Origin: Cellulomonas avistercoris
Lineage (GTDB): Bacteria; Actinomycetota; Actinomycetes; Actinomycetales; Cellulomonadaceae
Reading direction: 5' to 3'
Assembly: GCF_014836445.1 (NCBI RefSeq)
Contig: NZ_JACSQV010000009.1
Location: 1 to 47,516, forward strand
DNA length: 47,516 bases
The notes beneath the pieces were generated by a model. It saw nothing but the letters and a program-made list of their open reading frames with translations. It was not told the origin of the DNA and did not search any database. Positions 42,340 to 47,516 of the stretch are shown here, in pieces (position 1 is the stretch's first letter; every line of letters starts with the position of its first letter). Both the position numbers and the translations under genes were made by a program.

Positions 42340-43223
42340 CCCGCGTCGGGCACGTCGGCGAACGTCGCGGACGGGTTGCGCAGCAGCGTGAACCGGTCGA
42401 CCGGCCACACGGTCACGAACGCGACACCGACGACGTTGTCGACGGGCACGGACCCGCCGCCGGCCTTGCCCATGTTGAACCGCGAGTCCGCCGACTGCTG
42501 CCGGTTGTCGCCCATGACCCACAGCGAGTTCGGCGGGACGACGATGTCGAACTCCTTCTCGCTCGGCTGCGAGCCGGGCGCCAGGTACGGCTCGTCGATC
42601 GGGACGCCGTTGACGGTGATGGGCTCCCCCGGGCCGACGCACGCGACGTGGTCGCCGGGCAGCCCGATGACGCGCTTGACGAGGTGCTCCCCGGCGTCCT
42701 GCGGCAGCAGGCCGATGAACGTCAGGCCCTCGTTGACGGCCTCGGCCACGGGCCCTCGCGGAGCCTCGATCGCGGGCGGGAGCCACCCGCCCGGGTCCTT
42801 GAACACCACGACGTCGCCGCGCTCGAGGTCGAACGGGCCGGGCGTGAGCTTGCTGACCAGGATCCGGTCGTTCTTCACGAGCGTCATCTCCATCGACTGC
42901 GACGGGATGAAGAACGCCTGCACGAGGAACGTCTTGACGACGAGCGACAGGACCAGCGCGCTGACGAGGATGATCGCGGTCTCGCGCACCCACGACCACG
43001 CCGTGGCGGGACGCCGGCGCACGGCGTCGCGGTCGCGGTGCGGCGTGGCCGCGTCGTCCCCCCCGGCCGCCTCGTCCCGCGAGCGGGACGACCAGTCCTG
43101 ACCCGCACCGCCACCGTGGGCGCCCGTGGGCGTCCACAGGGGGCGCGCGGCGGTCGGGGGCGTGTCGGCGGGACGGCTCGACGACGACAGCGGCCCCGTG
43201 GCGTCGGATCGGAACTCGGTCAC
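42336..43223 (-). CDS. lepB: Signal peptidase I
   Basis: Membrane serine protease that removes signal peptides from exported proteins. In 295 aa, about 75 polar residues form a disordered cytoplasmic tail and one transmembrane helix follows ([20 protein letters not shown], about 83-102). [11 protein letters not shown] carries nucleophile S110, [12 protein letters not shown] carries the general base K183, and [11 protein letters not shown] is the C-box. GTG 43223 has CAGAGT six bases upstream; GTG 43229 is two codons earlier. Follows rplS beyond a strong terminator, so it likely has its own promoter. Confidence 0.95.
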   Translation of the reverse strand: MTEFRSDATGPLSSSSRPADTPPTAARPLWTPTGAHGGGAGQDWSSRSRDEAAGGDDAATPHRDRDAVRRRPATAWSWVRETAIILVSALVLSLVVKTFLVQAFFIPSQSMEMTLVKNDRILVSKLTPGPFDLERGDVVVFKDPGGWLPPAIEAPRGPVAEAVNEGLTFIGLLPQDAGEHLVKRVIGLPGDHVACVGPGEPITVNGVPIDEPYLAPGSQPSEKEFDIVVPPNSLWVMGDNRQQSADSRFNMGKAGGGSVPVDNVVGVAFVTVWPVDRFTLLRNPSATFADVPDAG

Positions 43224-43229
43224 CGACAC

Positions 43230-43235
43230 ACTCTG
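43230..43235 (-). promoter_or_regulatory. Leaderless-type -10 for lepB (CAGAGT)
   Basis: CAGAGT on the minus strand ends 6 nt before the GTG at 43223, with no ribosome site between. Confidence 0.4.
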
Positions 43236-43327
43236 GCACGGACCCGCGCCGGACGGGTCCCTCGGCCACGTCGCGAGACCTGCCAGGACGTCACCTGGAC
43301 GCCCGCCGTGCCGCCGCCCGGGGACGA

Positions 43328-43361
43328 CGACGGGCGGCCACCCGAGGGTGACCGCCCGTCG
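43328..43361 (-). terminator. rplS terminator
   Basis: CGACGGGCGG (43328-43337) pairs with CCGCCCGTCG (43352-43361), and the loop contains a further CACC/GGTG stem. It lies about 43 nt past the rplS stop. Confidence 0.82.
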
Positions 43362-43404
43362 CGACGTGCCGTGGGCGCGCGCGCCCAGGACCGGGAAGCG
43401 CTGG

Positions 43405-43770
43405 TCAGCGCTTCTTGGCCGGAGCGTTCTCGCGCTTCTCCTTGATCTTCGCCTTCTTGCCGCGCAGCGAGCGCAGGTAGTACAGCTTCGCGCGGCGCAC
43501 GTCACCGCGGGTGACGACCTCGATCGTGTCGATCGACGGCGTGTGCAGCGGGAAGGTCCGCTCGACGCCGACGGCGAAGCTGATCTTGCGGATCGTGAAG
43601 GTCTCGCGCACGCCGGCACCCTGGCGGGCGATGACGACACCCTGGAAGGCCTGGATGCGCGAGCGGTTGCCCTCGACGACCTTCACGTTGACCTTGAGGG
43701 TGTCACCGGGGCGGAAGTCCGGGTGGTCCTGCCGCAGCGATGCTGCGTCGATAGCGTCGAGCGTCTGCAT
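43405..43770 (-). CDS. rplS: 50S ribosomal protein L19
   Basis: Large-subunit protein at the 30S-50S interface. The 121-aa product has normal length: [68 protein letters not shown], followed by the basic tail [23 protein letters not shown] 43770 is the family N-terminus ([15 protein letters not shown]); longer upstream reading is not conserved-looking. Preceded by a leader of roughly 185 nt. Confidence 0.96.
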   Translation of the reverse strand: MQTLDAIDAASLRQDHPDFRPGDTLKVNVKVVEGNRSRIQAFQGVVIARQGAGVRETFTIRKISFAVGVERTFPLHTPSIDTIEVVTRGDVRRAKLYYLRSLRGKKAKIKEKRENAPAKKR

Positions 43771-43995
43771 GTCGTGTCGCTTCCCCGCCCTGCCGCAGGT
43801 CAGGTACGTGATCGACGGGCGCACGCGCTGCCGGGGCAGGGCACGAGCCCGTGGTTCGGGTCTGTCGGTCCGGACCGGGGCCCCGGCGGATGCCGGTCCG
43901 GTCCACGCGTCACGAGCGCTCTCCCCTGCGGCAGAGAGGCGGCGGACGCACACCGAGGAGACAGTCTGCCACAGCGGCCCTCACCCGACCCAATC
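43771..43995 (-). promoter_or_regulatory. rplS promoter and leader
   Basis: CAGACT (43963-43968, minus strand) is a plausible -10; TTGGGT about 19 bp upstream is a weak -35. The resulting leader holds a 9-bp hairpin CCGGACCGG/CCGGTCCGG (43870-43878 with 43893-43901). That hairpin may instead serve as the trmD terminator; both genes lie on the same strand. Confidence 0.45.
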
Positions 43996-44008
43996 CGACC
44001 GGCGGACC

Positions 44009-44809
44009 TCAGCCCTCGACGGGTCCCGCGTCGGCGCCCGGCTCCGCGCGCAGCCGACCGTCCACGAGCCGCCACCCGCACGCGGCGAGGACCTCGAGGT
44101 CGTGCCGGTCCCACTCCCCCGCGTCGAGCGCCTCGAGGAGGTCGGGGCGGCGCGCGGCGGTCCGGCGCAGCGCCTCGTCGCGCCGCCAGCGGGCGATGCG
44201 GGCGTGGTGCCCGGAGAGCAGGACCTCGGGGACGTCGTGCCCCTGCCACGAGGGAGGCTTCGTGTAGACCGGGTACTCGAGGAGGCCGGCCGCGCCGTGG
44301 GACTCCTCCACGAGCGACGCGGGGTTGCCCACGACGCCGGGCAGGAGACGGGCGACGGCCTCGACGACGACCAGCGCCGCGACCTCGCCGCCGTTCAGGA
44401 CGTAGTCACCGAGCGACACCTCGGTGACGCGGGTGCGCGCGGCGTAGTGCTCCACGACGCGGGAGTCGATCCCCTCGTACCGTCCGCACGCGAGGACCAG
44501 GTGCTGCTCGGTGGCCCACGTCTCGGCGGTGCGCTGCGTGAAGGGCGCGCCGGCGGGCGACGGGACGAGCAGGTGCGCCTCGGGCGTCAGCACGTCGTCG
44601 AGCGCCCGGCCCCAGACGTCCGGTCGCATGACCATGCCGGCGCCGCCCCCGAAGGGCGTGTCGTCGACCGTGCGGTGGCGGTCGTCGGTCCACGTGCGCA
44701 GGTCGTGGACCCGCAGGTCCAGCAGACCCGACGTGCGGGCCTTGCCGACCAGCGACAGCTCGAGCGGTGCGAGGTACTCCGGGAAGATCGTGACGACGTC
44801 GATGCGCAC
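44009..44809 (-). CDS. trmD: tRNA (guanine37-N1)-methyltransferase TrmD
   Basis: Methylates G37 of tRNAs to prevent frameshifting. The 266-aa protein shows [51 protein letters not shown] and [18 protein letters not shown], the SPOUT trefoil-knot motifs. [21 protein letters not shown] follows. GTG 44809 lies one base after the rimM stop, so the two are coupled. Confidence 0.96.
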   Translation of the reverse strand: MRIDVVTIFPEYLAPLELSLVGKARTSGLLDLRVHDLRTWTDDRHRTVDDTPFGGGAGMVMRPDVWGRALDDVLTPEAHLLVPSPAGAPFTQRTAETWATEQHLVLACGRYEGIDSRVVEHYAARTRVTEVSLGDYVLNGGEVAALVVVEAVARLLPGVVGNPASLVEESHGAAGLLEYPVYTKPPSWQGHDVPEVLLSGHHARIARWRRDEALRRTAARRPDLLEALDAGEWDRHDLEVLAACGWRLVDGRLRAEPGADAGPVEG

Positions 44810-44810
44810 G

Positions 44811-45374
44811 TCAGACCTCGTCGGGCGTCGTGCCGCGGGTCTCGTCGCTGACCACGAGGTTCTCGGCGTCGGCGGCGAGGAGCCCACCGGGCGGGTCCAG
44901 CACGACACGCGAGCCCGCGACGTCGACGACGGGCACGATGGCCTCGACGAACGGCACGAGCGTCCGCGCGCCGTCGGGCTCGCGCAGGACGAGCACGTCG
45001 TGCGCCGGCAGGTGCTCGAGGCCCACGACCTCCCCCAGGAGCCGCCCGTCGGCGACGTGCTCGGCACGTAGGCCGACCAGCTCGTGCGGGTACCAGCCGT
45101 CGTCGTCGTGCGGCTCGTCGTCGGACTCGACCACCAGCGCGACGCCGCGCAGCGCCTCGGCGCCCTCGCGGTCGGACGCCTGCTCGAACGTGGCGTACCA
45201 CCGGCCCTGCGCGTCGCGCACCTGCGCGACCACGAGGGGCCCGGCGGCCGCGGGCTCGGTGGCGAAGCGGGCGCCCACGACCAGACGCTCCTGCGGCGCA
45301 TCGGTGCGCACGTCCAGCGCGACCTCCCCGCGCAAACCGTGGGGACGCCCGATCCGGGCGACGGTCAGCAGCAT
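44811..45374 (-). CDS. rimM: Ribosome maturation factor RimM
   Basis: Binds S19 and assists 30S head assembly. The 187-aa product has the N-terminal domain [24 protein letters not shown] and a C-terminal PRC-barrel ([36 protein letters not shown]). ATG 45374 follows GGGGGAGGGAG. The khpA-rimM spacer carries two hairpins. Confidence 0.95.
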   Translation of the reverse strand: MLLTVARIGRPHGLRGEVALDVRTDAPQERLVVGARFATEPAAAGPLVVAQVRDAQGRWYATFEQASDREGAEALRGVALVVESDDEPHDDDGWYPHELVGLRAEHVADGRLLGEVVGLEHLPAHDVLVLREPDGARTLVPFVEAIVPVVDVAGSRVVLDPPGGLLAADAENLVVSDETRGTTPDEV

Positions 45375-45385
45375 GTCACTCCCTC

Positions 45386-45442
45386 CCCCGACGTGTCGGG
45401 GACGACGACGGCCCGGGCCCGCGTCGAGGGACCGGGCCGTCG
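45386..45442 (-). terminator. Two hairpins between khpA and rimM
   Basis: An 11-bp stem CGACGGCCCGG/CCGGGCCGTCG (45406-45416 with 45432-45442) begins 10 nt after the khpA stop and looks like a terminator or attenuator. A shorter CCCCGAC/GTCGGGG stem (45386-45392 with 45395-45401) lies just before the rimM ribosome site. Confidence 0.6.
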
Positions 45443-45452
45443 GTGTCTGCGG

Positions 45453-45692
45453 TCAGCGCCGGTCGACGTCGACCACGTCGACGCGCACGGCACCGTCGGG
45501 CGACAGCGCCCCGACCACCGTGCGCAGCGCGCGAGCGGTCCGGCCGCCACGCCCGATGACGCGCCCGAGGTCCTCGGGGTGCACACGCACCTCGAGCATC
45601 TCCCCCCGGCGCAGCGACGACGAGCGCACGTGCACGTCGTCCGGGTGGTCGACGATGCCGCGCACCAGGTGCTCGAGCGCGTCGGCGAGCAT
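45453..45692 (-). CDS. khpA: KH-domain RNA-binding protein KhpA
   Basis: Small RNA-binding protein that pairs with KhpB/Jag in several Gram-positives. The 79-aa product is a single KH domain with VRVHPEDLGRVIGRGGRTARALRTVVGAL (GxxG loop GRGG). Its ATG overlaps the rpsP stop by one base (TGATG). Sits in the conserved rpsP-khpA-rimM-trmD order. Confidence 0.94.
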   Translation of the reverse strand: MLADALEHLVRGIVDHPDDVHVRSSSLRRGEMLEVRVHPEDLGRVIGRGGRTARALRTVVGALSPDGAVRVDVVDVDRR

Positions 45693-46123
45693 CAGGCCTG
45701 CTCGTCCTCGGCGGGAGCAGCCTGCTCGGCGGGCTCCTGCGCGGCGGCAGCCTTCTTCTCCGACGCCTTCGCCTTGACCTTCTCGGCGTCCAGCGCGGCA
45801 GCCTCGACGGCGGCCTTCGGGTCGACCTTGGGCTCCTTGACACGCAGGGTGCCCTCGGTGCCGGGGAGGCCCTTGAACTTCTGCCAGTCACCGGTGATCT
45901 TGAGCAGCACCTGCACCTGCTCGGTCGGCTGGGCGCCGACGCCCAGCCAGTACTGCGCCCGCTCCGAGGTGATCTCGATGAGGGACGGCTCCTCGGTCGG
46001 GTGGTACTTGCCGATCTCCTCGATCACACGACCGTCGCGCTTGGTGCGCGAGTCGGCGACGACGATGCGGTAGTACGGCGCGCGGATCTTGCCCAGGCGC
46101 TTGAGACGGATCTTCGTTGCCAC
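45692..46123 (-). CDS. rpsP: 30S ribosomal protein S16
   Basis: Small-subunit assembly protein. Of 143 residues, about 1-85 form the S16 domain ([45 protein letters not shown]). The remainder is an Ala/Glu/Lys-rich tail common in actinobacteria. GTG 46123 matches the family N-terminus, with AGGAG 11 nt upstream. First gene of its operon. Confidence 0.96.
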   Translation of the reverse strand: MATKIRLKRLGKIRAPYYRIVVADSRTKRDGRVIEEIGKYHPTEEPSLIEITSERAQYWLGVGAQPTEQVQVLLKITGDWQKFKGLPGTEGTLRVKEPKVDPKAAVEAAALDAEKVKAKASEKKAAAAQEPAEQAAPAEDEQA

Positions 46124-46254
46124 GAGGTGGTGTTCTCCTGATGTCTGCTGGGGTGGCCAGGCGGTGCGACCCGTGGGGGTGGGCGCGCCGGTCCGGCCGG
46201 AGGACACGGGCACCGAGCAGGTAGAGGGGCTGCGCGGACCGAGTACAGCCGACC

Positions 46255-46283
46255 ATTCTGCCAGACGCGGCGTGCTCGCCCAA
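46255..46283 (-). promoter_or_regulatory. rpsP operon promoter
   Basis: On the minus strand TTGGGC (46278-46283) and CAGAAT (46255-46260) are spaced by exactly 17 bp, the clearest sigma-70 promoter in the window. The mRNA leader to the rpsP GTG would be about 125 nt. Confidence 0.7.
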
Positions 46284-46302
46284 ACGGCCGGGCGCAGGTG
46301 CG

Positions 46303-47391
46303 TCAGCGGACCCGGACGCCCCGCAGCACGACGGCCCTCGGACCGGCCAGCGCGCCGACGTCGACGCGCGGGTCGGTGCCGTACACGACGACGTCCGCGC
46401 TCTCGCCCTCGGCGATGCCGGGCACGCCCAGCCAGGCGCGGGCACGCCACGAGGCGGCGGCCACCACGTCGTGCGCGGGGATCCCGGCGCGGACCATCTC
46501 GGCCGCCTCGTCCGCGACGTGGCCGTGTGCGATCGTCCCGCCGGCGTCGGTCCCCACGAGCACGGGGACGCCCGCGTCGTGCAGGTCGCGCACGTGGTCG
46601 TACCGGCGGGCGTGCATCGCGCGCATGCGCGCGGCGAAGCGCGGGTAGCGGGCCTCGCCCTGCGCCGCGATGGCCTCGAACTGCCCGACCTGCAGGAGCG
46701 TCGCGGTCACCGGGACGCCCGCGGCCGCGATGCGGGCGATCTGCTCGGGCGTGGCACCGGTCGCGTGCTCGAGGCCGTCCACGCCGGCGTCGAGCAGGTC
46801 GTCGATCGCCTCGTGGCTGAAGGTGTGCGCGGTGACGCGCGCACCCGCGGCGTGCGCGACGGCGACGGCCTCGGCCAGGACGTCGGCCGGCCACAGCGGG
46901 CGCAGGTCCCCGTCCGCCCCGAGGTCACGGTCGATCCAGTCGGCGACGAGCTTGACCCAGCCGTCGCCCCGCGCGGCCTCCTCGCGCACGGCCTGCGGCA
47001 GCTGCGACGGGTCGGTGAGCTCGCGGCCGTAGTGGCGCAGGTAGCGCTTGGTGAGCGCGAGGTGGTGACCGGCGCGCAGCAGCCGCGGCAGGTCGGCGCG
47101 GCCGTCGACCCAGCGGGTGTCGGCGGGCGACCCGGCGTCCCGCACGAGCAGCACGCCGGAGTCCCGGTCGGCCCGGGCCTGGGCCTCGGCCGTCGCGGGG
47201 TCCACCGCACCGTCGGCGGCGAGCCCGATGTGGCAGTGCACGTCGACGAGCCCCGGCAGCACCCAGCCCTCGAGCACGGCCTCAGCCGGCGAGACGGGCT
47301 GCTCGAGCGTGAGCCGGTCCCCGACGATCCAGGCCTCGCCGACCTCCTGGTCGTCGCCGAGGACGACCGTGCCGCGCAGGTGCGTGATCAC
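46303..47391 (-). CDS. Amidohydrolase-family metal-dependent hydrolase
   Basis: Predicted TIM-barrel hydrolase acting on C-N or similar bonds; substrate unknown. The 362-aa protein has [12 protein letters not shown] (metal-binding HxH), GWVKLVADW with a candidate carbamylated/bridging Lys, [29 protein letters not shown] (further His ligands) and [14 protein letters not shown] with the catalytic Asp. The C-terminal beta-sandwich part ends [17 protein letters not shown] 47391 lies 5 nt after the ffh stop. Its place between ffh and rpsP is common in related Micrococcales genomes. Confidence 0.85.
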   Translation of the reverse strand: MITHLRGTVVLGDDQEVGEAWIVGDRLTLEQPVSPAEAVLEGWVLPGLVDVHCHIGLAADGAVDPATAEAQARADRDSGVLLVRDAGSPADTRWVDGRADLPRLLRAGHHLALTKRYLRHYGRELTDPSQLPQAVREEAARGDGWVKLVADWIDRDLGADGDLRPLWPADVLAEAVAVAHAAGARVTAHTFSHEAIDDLLDAGVDGLEHATGATPEQIARIAAAGVPVTATLLQVGQFEAIAAQGEARYPRFAARMRAMHARRYDHVRDLHDAGVPVLVGTDAGGTIAHGHVADEAAEMVRAGIPAHDVVAAASWRARAWLGVPGIAEGESADVVVYGTDPRVDVGALAGPRAVVLRGVRVR

Positions 47392-47396
47392 GCGGG

Positions 47397-47516
47397 TCAG
47401 CGGCCCTTGAAGAGGTCACCCAGGCCCGCGGGCAGCTCCGCCGGGTCGAACGGGGCGTCGGGGGGCGGGGCCGCGGCCCCCCCGCCCCCCCCCCCGCCCC
47501 CCCCCCCCGCGGCGGG
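47397..47516 (-). CDS. ffh: C-terminal end of signal recognition particle GTPase Ffh (partial)
   Basis: Only the last 39 codons are inside the window. They read a run of glycines, three alanines and three prolines, then DAPFDPAELPAGLGDLFKGR and TGA. The ending resembles the Gly-rich M-domain tails of actinobacterial Ffh, and ffh normally precedes this amidohydrolase-rpsP order. The GTPase and most of the M domain are outside, so the call rests on tail and synteny. Confidence 0.6.
   Translation of the reverse strand, partial: PAAGGGGGGGGGGAAAPPPDAPFDPAELPAGLGDLFKGR
47477..47510. repeat. Poly-C (Gly codon) tract at window edge
   Basis: Nearly uninterrupted C runs on the plus strand encode ten consecutive Gly codons of the ffh tail. 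Such tracts are prone to slippage and to sequencing error, so the exact length here should be treated with caution. Confidence 0.7.

Noticed and set aside
43912..43922. GAGCGCTC palindrome upstream of rplS as another cellulase operator
   Set aside because: Only the inner 8 bases match; the flanking GGG/CCC of the CelR/CebR site is missing and the gene context is ribosomal.
1..47516. tRNA or rRNA genes, insertion sequences or prophage genes
   Set aside because: No T-loop-like GGTTCGAATCC segments with cloverleaf context, no transposase or phage motifs, and intergenic spaces are too short or already explained.

Overview
The window is a very GC-rich chromosomal segment from an actinobacterium. 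A six-module GH9 cellulase with the architecture of Cellulomonas fimi CenC, together with Micrococcales-type core gene order, points to Cellulomonas or a very close relative. This is inferred from gene content; no database search was possible. Nearly all genes are on the minus strand, so the text below follows transcription from high to low coordinates.

Right end to centre (47.5-27.5 kb) is a long conserved core block: end of ffh, an amidohydrolase, rpsP-khpA-rimM-trmD-rplS, lepB-rnhB-DUF2469-yraN-comM-dprA-xerC-whiG, then rpsB-tsf-pyrH-frr-cdsA-rlmN-divIVA-like-dxr. A small M23 peptidase faces rpsB. These genes make ribosomal proteins, RNA-modifying and maturation factors, protein-export and phospholipid enzymes, recombination/DNA-uptake proteins, and the first committed MEP-pathway enzyme (dxr).

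From 27.5 to 18.3 kb the core order is interrupted between dxr and rseP by a polyamine module. It has a PotABCD spermidine/putrescine importer and an aminobutyraldehyde-type dehydrogenase on the minus strand. Divergent from these are an Lrp/AsnC regulator, a class III aminotransferase and an FAD amine oxidase. Together they should import putrescine-like amines and convert them through an aminoaldehyde to an amino acid such as GABA. The potD leader carries four consecutive hairpins, and the ald/lrp spacer is rich in dyads; both are candidate regulatory elements.

From 18.2 to 3.5 kb the core resumes: rseP-ispG-GNAT, then fpg-like (plus), proS, a DUF4439 lipoprotein (plus), and the rimP-nusA-ylxR-infB-rbfA-truB translation/transcription cluster. 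The ylxR-infB junction is unusual: three 14-bp repeats create a chain of ATGA-coupled mini-ORFs, followed by two mutually exclusive hairpins at the infB ribosome binding site.

The left end (3.4-0.07 kb) is the secreted GH9 cellulase. Immediately upstream of it lies a near-perfect copy of the actinobacterial cellulase operator (13 of 14 bases of the CelR/CebR consensus), and further up a second LacI-type dyad. A recurrent pattern across the window is a -10-like hexamer placed exactly 6 nt before an ATG/GTG start, which suggests many leaderless transcripts. No tRNA, rRNA, CRISPR array, insertion sequence or prophage was seen.
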